Source of the DNA: an uncultured Pelagibacteraceae bacterium
GTDB taxonomy: Bacteria > Pseudomonadota > Alphaproteobacteria > Pelagibacterales > Pelagibacteraceae
Direction of reading: 5' to 3'
Assembly: GCA_902537055.1 (NCBI GenBank)
Contig: CACAZW010000002.1
Span: 61,001 to 125,000 of the forward strand
Length of the DNA: 64,000 nucleotides
In this document: positions 25,609-34,057 of the stretch, in pieces
Numbering within the stretch: position 1 is the first letter of the stretch
Layout of the letters: every line of letters begins with the position of its first letter
The notes under the pieces: model-generated
Databases searched by the model: none
Seen by the model: only the letters and a program-made list of their open reading frames with translations
Told to the model about the DNA's origin: nothing
Made by a program: the position numbers and the translations under genes

Positions 25609-25929
25609 ATGGCAACATTAAAAGTTACAGACGAAAAATTTGAAGAACAGGTTTTAAAAAATGAGAAACCTGTTTTAGTAGATTTTTGGGCTGAATGGTG
25701 CGGACCGTGTAAAATGGTAGGGCCAATCTTAGAGGAAATTTCTGAAGAGATGGCAAATGATATTGTCATTGCAAAACATGACATAGACTCAGAGCCTAAC
25801 ATGCCTACTAAGTATGGTGTTCGTGGAATTCCTACAATGCTTTTATTTAAAGGTGGTGAATTAAAAGCAACTAAAGTTGGAGCTACACCCAAGAGTGATA
25901 TTGTTGCTTTTATTAAAGAAAATATTTAA
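25609..25929 (+). CDS. trxA: Thioredoxin
   Basis: General cytosolic disulfide reductase. Active site WAEWCGPCKMV with Cys 31 and Cys 34; cis-Pro in GIPTMLLFKGGE near residues 74-85. The 106 residues form a single classical thioredoxin domain without a signal peptide. It converges on folC, overlapping it by 4 bases, the conserved alphaproteobacterial folC/trxA neighbourhood. No terminator hairpin separates them. Confidence 0.97.
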   Translation: MATLKVTDEKFEEQVLKNEKPVLVDFWAEWCGPCKMVGPILEEISEEMANDIVIAKHDIDSEPNMPTKYGVRGIPTMLLFKGGELKATKVGATPKSDIVAFIKENI

Positions 25930-27191
25930 TTCAAATTAAGTAACTCACCAGCAAGATATAAAGACCCGGTTATCATTATCAAATCATCTTTACCTGGATT
26001 TATAGAGTTAAGAGCTTCTTCAATAGATTTTTTGTAACTAACATTAGGATATTTATTTAATTTTTCCTTTAAATCTATTCCTTTGATAGCATTCGGTTGG
26101 TTAGGAATATCAATTGTTGTTATGGAAGATATATTATTAAATTTGCTTATATATTCTTTGTGATCTTTATTGGACATCATTCCAAGAATTAAATGCTTTT
26201 TACAATCAAGAGTATTTAAATATTCATTAAGAGCTTTTGCACCTAAAGGATTATGTGAGCCATCTAAATATAATCTATTATCCTTACAAATATTTTTAAG
26301 CTTTCCAGATTTAATTTCTTGAAGTCTTGCAATACTTTTTATCTTAGTAATGCCTTCTTTAATATTTTCATCTTTTACTCCTAGTTGTAAATCTCTCACT
26401 GTAGCAATAGCGGTTGCACAATTATCAATTTGAAAATTACCTAAAAGATTTGGTTTTGGTAATTTTAAACCACCATATTCATCTTCATAATAAATAAAAT
26501 TATTTTCACTTAATGAATAATTAAAATGATCTTTATAAATTATTTTTTTTGATTGATTATTATTAATTGTTTTTTTTATTAAATTTAATGTTTCATCCGA
26601 GCTTTGTTTGCTAACTACAATAGTAGAATTTAGAAGGGATGATGTTTTTTCATAAACAATTTTTTCAATATTTTGCTCATTTTTCGGTAACCAGTCTAAA
26701 TGATCTAAACCTATTGAAGTAACAATACTAGATAAATTATTATCAATAATATTTGTTGCATCAAATCTATGAAATAGACCGCTTTCTATAATATTTATTT
26801 TGTCTTTAAATTTACTTGCATTGTAAAAATATGCTGCAGTTAATATTTCGAAGTAAGTTATTTGCTCTCCATTATTAACATTTTCAACTTCTATTAATAA
26901 CTTAGATAAGTTTTCGTCAGATATTTCTTTATCATTAAAAATAAATCTCTCATTAATTTTTTGAATATGTGGGCTAGTATAAATATTACAATCTATATTA
27001 ACTGTTTTTAAAATTGATCTTACTGCCTGTATAGTTGAATACTTACCATTTGTACCAACCACAGAAATATATTTTAATTTATTCTGTGGATTACCTAATT
27101 TTTTACAAAGGTTCTTAACTCTATCAAGACTTAGGTCGATTTCTTTAGGATGCAGCTTTTGCAAGCGGTTCAATATTGTCTGAAGTTTCAT
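25926..27191 (-). CDS. folC: Folylpolyglutamate / dihydrofolate synthase
   Basis: Adds glutamate to dihydropteroate or folates (Mur-ligase fold). ISVVGTNGKYSTIQAV near residues 41-56 is the P-loop (GTNGK followed here by Y-S-T, a small variation from GS), IYTSPHIQKINERF near 73-86 is the folate-site segment, and LDGSHNPLGAKAL near 309-321 lies in the C-terminal domain. Length 421 fits. Its ATG lies 47 bases inside the end of accD in another frame, an unusually long overlap, and no later ATG would keep the conserved N-terminus. Confidence 0.94.
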   Translation of the reverse strand: MKLQTILNRLQKLHPKEIDLSLDRVKNLCKKLGNPQNKLKYISVVGTNGKYSTIQAVRSILKTVNIDCNIYTSPHIQKINERFIFNDKEISDENLSKLLIEVENVNNGEQITYFEILTAAYFYNASKFKDKINIIESGLFHRFDATNIIDNNLSSIVTSIGLDHLDWLPKNEQNIEKIVYEKTSSLLNSTIVVSKQSSDETLNLIKKTINNNQSKKIIYKDHFNYSLSENNFIYYEDEYGGLKLPKPNLLGNFQIDNCATAIATVRDLQLGVKDENIKEGITKIKSIARLQEIKSGKLKNICKDNRLYLDGSHNPLGAKALNEYLNTLDCKKHLILGMMSNKDHKEYISKFNNISSITTIDIPNQPNAIKGIDLKEKLNKYPNVSYKKSIEEALNSINPGKDDLIMITGSLYLAGELLNLN

Positions 27192-28077
27192 TTATTTGAT
27201 TTTCATTTACCGCGTTATCTTTTTTTAACAATATTGATAATAGTAAGCTTATTTCAGTTTTTAAATCTTTTCGCTTAACAATTCTGTCAACAAATCCATG
27301 TTTTTCAACAAACTCAGATTTTTGAAAATCAGGACTCAACTCTTCCTTCACTGTAGCTTGTATAACTCTTTTTCCCGCAAAGGCTATTAAACAACCAGGT
27401 TCAGCAAAATGAATGTCGCCTAACATCGCAAAAGATGCAGTAATTCCACCAGCTGTTGGATCTGTAAAACAAACTAAATAAGGAAGATTATTTTTTTTAA
27501 GTTCATTAATAGCAAGTGTAGTTCTTGTCATATTTGCAAGGGCAATTGGAGACTCAAACATTCTTTGTCCTCCACCACATGGAAAGAATACAAAAGGAGT
27601 CTGATTATCAATAGCATGTTGAACACCATAAATAATTGCTTCGCCCTCAGCTGCACCAACAGAGCCACCAATAAACTCAAAATTTATAGCTCCTGCTGTT
27701 ACCTCGATTCCATTTATTCTTCCTTTAGCAATCATCACAGCTGAATTTTGATTAGTTTTCTTTCGTGCAGATTTTAATCTATCTTTATAAGATTTGGTAT
27801 CTACCCATCCAAGTGGATCTTCTGCAGGAATTGGTGTATCAAGTATTTCGTAAGCATTTCTTCCAAAAATAATATCAAATCTTTGTCGACAATTAATTCT
27901 ATGATGTTTTCCGCATGAGTTGCAAACCCATAAATTTTCTTCAAGATCTTTTTTTAATATTGGGCCTTTGCAACAACTGGTCCAGTCTGAGTTTGCAATA
28001 TCCTCTTTAGAAGGTCTTTTTTTTAAAACTTTTTTAATTTTTTCACCAAAACTTAAAGCTTTTGTAATCCAGTTCAT
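27145..28077 (-). CDS. accD: Acetyl-CoA carboxylase carboxyltransferase subunit beta
   Basis: Beta half of the carboxyltransferase that makes malonyl-CoA; the alpha half (accA) is at 49666-50772. The N-terminal zinc ribbon is present but altered: WTSCCKGP near residues 32-39 puts two Cys side by side instead of C-x2-C, followed by VCNSCGKHHR with a normal C-x2-C. The core shows GAINFEFIGGSVGAAEGEAI near 132-151, FPCGGGQRMFES near 169-180 and DPTAGGITASFAMLGD near 207-222 (oxyanion Gly pairs). Length 310 is normal. It overlaps trpA by 4 bases in the standard trpFBA-accD-folC order. Confidence 0.95.
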   Translation of the reverse strand: MNWITKALSFGEKIKKVLKKRPSKEDIANSDWTSCCKGPILKKDLEENLWVCNSCGKHHRINCRQRFDIIFGRNAYEILDTPIPAEDPLGWVDTKSYKDRLKSARKKTNQNSAVMIAKGRINGIEVTAGAINFEFIGGSVGAAEGEAIIYGVQHAIDNQTPFVFFPCGGGQRMFESPIALANMTRTTLAINELKKNNLPYLVCFTDPTAGGITASFAMLGDIHFAEPGCLIAFAGKRVIQATVKEELSPDFQKSEFVEKHGFVDRIVKRKDLKTEISLLLSILLKKDNAVNENQINETSDNIEPLAKAAS

Positions 28078-28874
28078 AGAATTTTATTTTTTAATTTTTT
28101 TACTAGCTTACTTACATTTGTGACAGGATTTTGTCTATGCTTTAAACTCTTGCTAATTTCCTTACAAATAGCACTTCCAACAACTAATCCATCTGCAGAT
28201 TTTAATTTACCAATTGTTTTTTCTGTGATTCCAAAACCAATAACTACCTTTTTTTTTGGATTGATTTTTTTTATTTTGATATAATTTTTTATTATCTCTT
28301 TAGGTGATACTTTTAATTTACCACCAGTTGTGCTTAACATTGAAATAAAATAATTCATAGGATCAGAGTCTTTTATAATTTTTTTAAGCCTAATTTTTGT
28401 TGTTGTTGGTGATAAAAGCTGAATAAAATAGATAGATTTTTTTTTACATTTTTTTGCGAAATTCTTATTTTCTGGCCAAGGTAAATCCACAACTATTAAT
28501 CCATTTACTCCAGATAACTTACATTTATTTAAGAATTTATTTTCATCATATTGAAAGATCATATTGTAATAGCCCATTAATATTACAGGTTTATTCTTAT
28601 CAAACTTTTTGAAATCTTTTACAATTTTAAAAATATCATTTACTTTAATTCCATTTTTGATTGCTCTATATGCACTTGTTTGAATTTGACTTCCATCTGC
28701 TACGGGGGTGTTATGGGGCACACCTACTTCTAAAATATCTGCATTTTTAGAAATTGATTTTAATATATCTAAAGATTGTTTTTTTGAGCTATCTCCAGCA
28801 ACAGTATAGGTTAGTAAAGCCGGCCTATTTTCTTGTTTTGCTTTTTTAAATGCTACACTAATTGGATTTAACAT
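28074..28874 (-). CDS. trpA: Tryptophan synthase alpha chain
   Basis: Cleaves indole-3-glycerol phosphate to indole, which is channelled to the beta chain. TIM barrel with catalytic Glu in DILEVGVPHNTPVADG near residues 46-61 (Glu 48), Asp near 60, and phosphate loop GFGITEKTIGKL near 217-228. Length 266 is standard. The start overlaps trpB by 17 bases; the stop overlaps accD by 4. The rest of the Trp branch (trpE, trpD, trpC) is not in the window. Confidence 0.95.
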   Translation of the reverse strand: MLNPISVAFKKAKQENRPALLTYTVAGDSSKKQSLDILKSISKNADILEVGVPHNTPVADGSQIQTSAYRAIKNGIKVNDIFKIVKDFKKFDKNKPVILMGYYNMIFQYDENKFLNKCKLSGVNGLIVVDLPWPENKNFAKKCKKKSIYFIQLLSPTTTKIRLKKIIKDSDPMNYFISMLSTTGGKLKVSPKEIIKNYIKIKKINPKKKVVIGFGITEKTIGKLKSADGLVVGSAICKEISKSLKHRQNPVTNVSKLVKKLKNKIL

Positions 28875-30102
28875 ATTTTTTTCCTAATCTTTTCTCTAAA
28901 ATTCCTCGGTCCTTGTAAGCATCACCGCAACTGTTAACAACTACGATCGTATCTTTACTCAATTTTTTCGATTCAGCTATTGCAACAGCGAATGCGTGGC
29001 TGGGTTCAAGAGATGGTCTTAATTTTTCAAATTTTGTAACAAGTTTGTAAGCATTTAATGCTTGTTCATCACTTGCAGCAGTATATCTAGCTCTCTTTGT
29101 GTCTTTTAAAAAACAATGAAGCGGAGAAATTCCAGGGTAATCCAAACCTGCTGAAATAGACTCCGTCTCTTCTATTTGTCCATCTGAGTTTTGATTAACG
29201 TATTGGGCCGCACCATGGAGAATTCCAATTTTAGAACCATAAGTTAATGGTGCTGCATGCTTTTTACTTTTTGCAGGTCCTCCAGCTTCCACGCCAATAA
29301 ACTCACATTTTTTTTTATCATAATCCATAAACTCATTCCAAAACCCAAAACTCGAACTTCCACCACCCACACAATTGTAAAGTTTAAGTTTTTTTGGAAT
29401 TGATCCAAACTCATCAATTAATTGAACTTTTAACTCTCTTGAAATTTGACTAGTACTCCATCCGCAAATACGAACAAAAACAGCTGGCCCAACTGTGCTT
29501 CCTACACACATGGCTGTAGTATCACAATTAGCAACCCAAAACCTCATACACTCTGAAACAGCATCCACAAGCGTTTGGCTTCCTGAATAAACTGGAACTA
29601 CCTCGGCACCATTTTTTTTCATCGCTTTTACATTTGGTTGTTGTCTTGCAATATCTTTTGCTCCCATGAAAATTTTACATTTAAGACCAAACTTTTTTGC
29701 GGCCATGCTTAACATTTTACCCGCATACCCGGCGCCTGTATCCCCAATTATAACTTTTTTACCAGAGCGTTTTGCAAGTAAACAATGAACAGTTGCGTTG
29801 TAGACTTTGTGTGCTCCACCGTTTGCATCTGAAACAACTTTAGACCAAATTTGAGCTCCACCAACATGTCTTGTCAAATTTTCTAATTTAATAAATCGTG
29901 TAGGTACACCAATCCAATTTTTAAAATATCTGTCTCTTTCTTGAATAAATTCTTTATCTTTTTTAAGTTTGTTAAATAGTACTTCTAAATCTTCGATAGG
30001 TTTTTTTAATGTTTCAGGAACAAAGTTTCCTCCAAATTTTCCTCCCCAAAATCCAAGTTTATTACCTTGGTCTATTACAGGAATTCCTTTTTTAAGTTTC
30101 AT
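28858..30102 (-). CDS. trpB: Tryptophan synthase beta chain
   Basis: PLP enzyme joining indole and serine. The PLP Lys lies in SDANGGAHKVYNATVH near residues 92-107 (the Lys follows the GGAH), IGDTGAGYAGKM near 126-137, the phosphate-binding run NCVGGGSSSFGFWNEF near 243-258, and EPSHAFAVAIA near 367-377. Length 414 is normal. ATG overlaps the trpF stop by 4 bases. It opens MKLKKGIPVIDQGNKLGFWG, matching the family start GxFGxxGG. Confidence 0.96.
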   Translation of the reverse strand: MKLKKGIPVIDQGNKLGFWGGKFGGNFVPETLKKPIEDLEVLFNKLKKDKEFIQERDRYFKNWIGVPTRFIKLENLTRHVGGAQIWSKVVSDANGGAHKVYNATVHCLLAKRSGKKVIIGDTGAGYAGKMLSMAAKKFGLKCKIFMGAKDIARQQPNVKAMKKNGAEVVPVYSGSQTLVDAVSECMRFWVANCDTTAMCVGSTVGPAVFVRICGWSTSQISRELKVQLIDEFGSIPKKLKLYNCVGGGSSSFGFWNEFMDYDKKKCEFIGVEAGGPAKSKKHAAPLTYGSKIGILHGAAQYVNQNSDGQIEETESISAGLDYPGISPLHCFLKDTKRARYTAASDEQALNAYKLVTKFEKLRPSLEPSHAFAVAIAESKKLSKDTIVVVNSCGDAYKDRGILEKRLGKKYVKSN

Positions 30103-30716
30103 ATTTTTGCAGACAAGTTTAACAATTTATCAATTTTACTTATATCTTTTTTTCCATTTTCATTTTCACATGCTCCAGAAATATCGATTATGAAATCTTT
30201 ATTTTTAAAACTTGGAATATCATCTATTTGGATATTTCCTGCAATCATTTTATTCAATTCGTTTGGCACTTCATTTAGTAAATTATGATCAAAACTTTCA
30301 GATTTATGGTAACCTTTTGAGTCAAATAATATTATGTCTGATACATCCGAATATTCTTTATATTTTACAACATCATCTTTTCCAGAAATGGTTAAAGCTG
30401 TAATTATTTTTATTTTATATTTTGATTTAATTTCTTCAGTTCTTTCAGGGTCTACATCGTATAGTTGATAATAGTCAAAATTTAAATCTTTAATCTTTTC
30501 CAAAATCTCATCGTTAGGATTCACAAGGACAGAGACAAAGTTCACATTCTTTTTATCAATATTAATTAAATTTTGTAATTTGTCATATTCAATAAATCTT
30601 CTACTTTTTTCATAATTTGTAATGAAACCTATCATATAAGGTTTGTATCTATGATTTAAAATATAGGTTAAAGTTTTAGGATCTGAGATCCCACAAATTT
30701 TTAAACCCTTTATCAT
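30099..30716 (-). CDS. trpF: Phosphoribosylanthranilate isomerase
   Basis: Isomerises PRA to CdRP in tryptophan synthesis. The catalytic Cys sits in LKICGISDPKTL (residues 5-16), the acid Asp is expected in the YYQLYDVDP-like barrel strand near 112-123, and phosphate binding is in IDISGACENENGKKD near 173-187. Length 205 is family-sized, but the sequence is divergent. Overlaps trpB and pyrF by 4 bases each, so pyrF-trpF-trpB-trpA read as one coupled set. Confidence 0.88.
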   Translation of the reverse strand: MIKGLKICGISDPKTLTYILNHRYKPYMIGFITNYEKSRRFIEYDKLQNLINIDKKNVNFVSVLVNPNDEILEKIKDLNFDYYQLYDVDPERTEEIKSKYKIKIITALTISGKDDVVKYKEYSDVSDIILFDSKGYHKSESFDHNLLNEVPNELNKMIAGNIQIDDIPSFKNKDFIIDISGACENENGKKDISKIDKLLNLSAKI

Positions 30717-31387
30717 TTATCTAAGTGCTTAATTAGTTTCTGAATATTATTCTTAATGTTGCCTTTAGTAATATCTCTACCTATTACAAGCCAGTCAGCA
30801 CCGTTTTTGTAAGCCTCATAAGGTGATAAAACTCTTTTTTGATCGTCTCTTCTTGAATTAAATCTTATACCAGGAGTTATAATTTCTTTTTTAAATACTT
30901 TTTTTACTATTTTAACTTCTCGAGCACTACACACAATTGCATCTAGCTTTGCTTTATGGGCTAATTTAGCTTGGTGAAGAACTACTTTCTTTACATCTTT
31001 GCTAAATCCGATTTGCTTCAGTGCTTTATTATCTAAAGATGTTAATATTGTAACACCTACTAATTTTGTCTGACCAGAAACTTTTTTAGAAGCCTTTAAT
31101 GCCTCTAAACCAGAGTTTATATGAATTGTTATGTAATTAAATCTCAAATCTTTAACAGCTTTTATTGTTGAGGAGCATGTATTTGGTATATCCGAAATTT
31201 TGTAATCTCCAAATGTAATTTTGTTTTTTAAACTTGATACAAAATTTCTACCGTCTTTTGAATTTAAAAGCTCTAATCCAAACTTATATCCAATTTTAAT
31301 ATTTTTGTTTTGTGTTTCTTTTATAATTTTTTTAATTTTTTTAATATTTGTGCTATCGCATGCTACAAAAACTTTATTCTTTATCAT
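30713..31387 (-). CDS. pyrF: Orotidine-5'-phosphate decarboxylase
   Basis: Last step of UMP synthesis. The catalytic Asp-x-Lys...Asp pattern appears as ITFGDYKISDIPNT near residues 58-71. The N-terminal FVACDS and IKIGYKFGLELL near 31-42 form the substrate-binding strands, and the phosphate loop is TPGIRF near 171-176 with VIGRDITKG near 199-207. Length 224 is usual. The start is ATG 31387, overlapping the end of ihfB by 14 bases. Confidence 0.92.
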   Translation of the reverse strand: MIKNKVFVACDSTNIKKIKKIIKETQNKNIKIGYKFGLELLNSKDGRNFVSSLKNKITFGDYKISDIPNTCSSTIKAVKDLRFNYITIHINSGLEALKASKKVSGQTKLVGVTILTSLDNKALKQIGFSKDVKKVVLHQAKLAHKAKLDAIVCSAREVKIVKKVFKKEIITPGIRFNSRRDDQKRVLSPYEAYKNGADWLVIGRDITKGNIKNNIQKLIKHLDK

Positions 31388-31664
31388 TTATTTTTTTTGA
31401 CCAATTTTTTGATATTTTAAAGTTAATAGAATATTTCTCTTTTATGTAGATTTTTTCGTTCGTTCTTGGATTACGAGCATATCTAGCCTTTAATAATTTA
31501 GGTTCTATTGAAAAAACATCTCTTAGTTCAACTCTCTCATGTCTTTTCAGTGATTTTTTTATTTCATCTAAGAAAATTTGAACTATTTTATTTAAATCTT
31601 TTTTTAGAAAATTTGGGTAATTGTTTGAAAATTTATTGATAAGATCTGACCTTTTTGAAGACAA
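31374..31664 (-). CDS. ihfB: Integration host factor beta subunit (HU/IHF family)
   Basis: Nucleoid protein that binds and sharply bends DNA. The HU fold is recognisable: N-terminal helices from KRSDLINKFSNN, VELRDVFSIEPKLL near residues 45-58, and the DNA-wedging arm ARYARNPRTNEKI near 60-72 with its Pro. Position immediately after rpsA identifies it as the IHF-beta homologue. The start is TTG at 31664 and no in-frame ATG is available. The C-terminus KNWSKKINDKE is extended and basic. Sequence is more diverged than usual for IhfB, so generic HU-family is the fallback call. Confidence 0.85.
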   Translation of the reverse strand: MSSKRSDLINKFSNNYPNFLKKDLNKIVQIFLDEIKKSLKRHERVELRDVFSIEPKLLKARYARNPRTNEKIYIKEKYSINFKISKNWSKKINDKE

Positions 31665-31668
31665 CTAT

Positions 31669-33399
31669 CTATTTTTCATCCTTATTTTTTTTATCTCCTA
31701 ATTTTTCAGATAATGATGAAAAAGGAAGATTTTTACCACTTAGTGGACTTGAAAATTTAGATACAGCCTCCTTATTTTGTAACTCTTCAAGTAATTTGAT
31801 ACTTAAACTAACTTTTCTTTTCTCGAAATTTATTTCGGATATAGCCGCATCAATTCTCTCTCCACCAACAAACCTTGATGGTCTTGCATCTGAAGCATTT
31901 ACTGCAATATTAGATTTCTTAATTAAAAAGTCTAATTCACAATTTTCAGGTTTTACTAGCAATCCTTTATTATCTGAAGAAATAACATTTACAGTTATAA
32001 CATCGTTGACTTTTTTACCTTTAAACCAACCAAATGGATCATTCCCCAACTGTTTTAATCCTACTCTCACTTTTTGTTCATCTTTTTTTATCTCTAGAAT
32101 TTTAACTTTAAGATTATCACCTTTTTTATATTTTTTTAATTCTTCATCAGGATTATTTGTATAACTTAAATCATTGGCATGTAAAAAACCGTCAATATCA
32201 AAGTCACCTAACTTAACATAAACTGCGTATTCATTCGTACTAGATATTGTACCATTTATCTCACTACCCTCAGGGTATTTATTCATAAACACTTGGTAAG
32301 GATTTTCGATAGTTAATTTGTGAGATATCGCAATTCTTCTTTTTTCTTTATCAATCTCCGTAATAACACAATCAATCATATCACCAATTTTAAATAATTT
32401 TTTTGGTACAATATTCCTTTTTGTCCAACTCATCTCGCTGCTATGTAACAAAGTACTCAAACCTGGTTCTAATGAACAAAAACAACCGTAATCGGTTATT
32501 TTCTCAACTTTTACTTTGTATTTTCCACCAATTTCATAATTTCCAATATGTTCAAAAGGATCAGGAGATAACTGTTTTATAGAACACCCAATTTGCAATT
32601 TTTCTTTGTCTATTGAAATTATTTTTAAGTCGTGTTTCTCACCAATATTAAATATTTCATCTGGGTGATTTACTCTAGAGTAAGAAATTTCTTGCAGATG
32701 AACCAATACATCAATTTCATTATTAACTTCAAAAAAACATCCAAATGATGAGTATCCTTTCACAACTGCATCTTTAATTATGTCGCCTACTTTAAATTTT
32801 TCTACAATTTTAGCTTTATCCTCTCTTTTATTTGTAGAAACAATTTGTCTTCTAGATACACATGCGTTTCCTCTTAATTTATCTAATTTTATAATTGCAA
32901 ATTTTTGCTCAACTCCAATTAAATGGTCAATGCTTTTTAAGGGCTTATCGCTGACTTGAGATCCAGGACAAAACATAAGCGAGCCAGTTTCTTTATGTTC
33001 AACAATTACTCCTCCTTTACATTTACTTGTTATCTTTCCAATTATAGATTCATTTTTTTCATAAGCCTTTTCAAGCTCATACCAACCCTTAATTTTTTGA
33101 GCTTTTATTGCAGATACAACCACCTCTCCATTCTTATCCTCTATTCTTTCTAACAAAACTGGTATATTTTCTCCAATCGCAATGCTATCTTTCATATTAA
33201 TCATTTTAATTTCATTTATATCAATAATTGGCTCACTTTTTAAACCAGGTATAAATATGAATACAAACTTCTCGGTGATCTTTGTTATTTTTCCCTCTAT
33301 AATTTTACCTTCTTCTATTTTGTTCTTAGATAATTGTGAGTTTAACAGCTTTTCAAACTCTTGATTTTTGGGGTATTTAAGATCTTTATAAATTTCCAT
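31669..33399 (-). CDS. rpsA: 30S ribosomal protein S1
   Basis: A 576-residue protein built from six S1 OB-fold repeats: two degenerate N-terminal ribosome-binding repeats (about 30-170), then four RNA-binding repeats, each with the pattern KVxxITDYGCFxxL (for example AVVKGYSSFGCFFEV near 214-228, VEKITDYGCFCSL near 299-311, ISSTNEYAVYVKL near 385-397). It recruits mRNA to the 30S subunit. ATG 33399 overlaps the cmk stop by 14 bases; order cmk-rpsA-ihfB is conserved among Proteobacteria. Confidence 0.96.
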   Translation of the reverse strand: MEIYKDLKYPKNQEFEKLLNSQLSKNKIEEGKIIEGKITKITEKFVFIFIPGLKSEPIIDINEIKMINMKDSIAIGENIPVLLERIEDKNGEVVVSAIKAQKIKGWYELEKAYEKNESIIGKITSKCKGGVIVEHKETGSLMFCPGSQVSDKPLKSIDHLIGVEQKFAIIKLDKLRGNACVSRRQIVSTNKREDKAKIVEKFKVGDIIKDAVVKGYSSFGCFFEVNNEIDVLVHLQEISYSRVNHPDEIFNIGEKHDLKIISIDKEKLQIGCSIKQLSPDPFEHIGNYEIGGKYKVKVEKITDYGCFCSLEPGLSTLLHSSEMSWTKRNIVPKKLFKIGDMIDCVITEIDKEKRRIAISHKLTIENPYQVFMNKYPEGSEINGTISSTNEYAVYVKLGDFDIDGFLHANDLSYTNNPDEELKKYKKGDNLKVKILEIKKDEQKVRVGLKQLGNDPFGWFKGKKVNDVITVNVISSDNKGLLVKPENCELDFLIKKSNIAVNASDARPSRFVGGERIDAAISEINFEKRKVSLSIKLLEELQNKEAVSKFSSPLSGKNLPFSSLSEKLGDKKNKDEK

Positions 33400-34057
33400 T
33401 AATTATTATTTTATTGTCAATTATTTTCTTTATTTTAATAAAGCACGCTTTCTTACTTAATTTAGAAGTATTAATCAAGATTGAATCTTTGGTTTTTTTT
33501 AAAGGGCTATGTTTTCTATTTTTGTCTAAATAATCACGTTTTCTAAGGCTTTTTAGAACTTCTTGAAATGATATTTTTTTCTTCAATTTTTTGTATTCTG
33601 CATGTCTTCTTTTTGCTCTTACTTGTAAATTTGCCGTAATATATAATTTAATTTTGGCATCTTTCATTATTACAGAAGTTATATCTCTTCCATCAAGTAC
33701 TGAGCCTGAATATTTATTCGGTGGATTATAAGCACAATTTGTTTGAAAATCTTTAACAATTTTTCTTATTGTTTTGTCTTTAGCAATTATTGATGCAGAA
33801 TTTGCAACTTCATCAGACAAAAGCTTTTTATCATTTAGTTTATTGATTTTTAGTTTAGAGATTTTCTTCTTGATTAATTTGTTATTGAATTTATTTTTGT
33901 AATCTAACCTTAATTTTCCAATTAATCTATATATTTTCCCAGTATCTAAGTAAAATAGATTATATTCTTTTGAAATGTACTTTGCTTGTGTTCCTGCGCC
34001 AGCCGCAGCAGGTGAGTCAATAGCTATAGTAATTATATCTTTTCTTTTTCTTTTCAA
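33386..34057 (-). CDS. cmk: Cytidylate kinase with altered P-loop
   Basis: Phosphorylates CMP and dCMP. Neighbours aroA (upstream) and rpsA (downstream) and motifs GSVLDGRDITSVI near residues 117-129, the Arg-rich LID KRRHAEYKKL near 148-157 and SLRKRDYLDKNRKHSPL near 167-183 identify the family. The P-loop reads IDSPAAAGAGTQAK (13-26), so the Walker A lysine (usually S-G-K-G-T) is alanine. The start is TTG at 34057 overlapping the aroA stop; no earlier ATG exists. Length 223 is normal. Activity may depend on another Lys or be reduced; the rest of the active site seems intact. Confidence 0.9.
   Translation of the reverse strand: MKRKRKDIITIAIDSPAAAGAGTQAKYISKEYNLFYLDTGKIYRLIGKLRLDYKNKFNNKLIKKKISKLKINKLNDKKLLSDEVANSASIIAKDKTIRKIVKDFQTNCAYNPPNKYSGSVLDGRDITSVIMKDAKIKLYITANLQVRAKRRHAEYKKLKKKISFQEVLKSLRKRDYLDKNRKHSPLKKTKDSILINTSKLSKKACFIKIKKIIDNKIIINGNL

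Noticed and set aside
31655-32164. 169-codon plus-strand frame opposite rpsA
   Set aside because: Antisense shadow of ribosomal protein S1; no protein features, and rpsA is clearly real.
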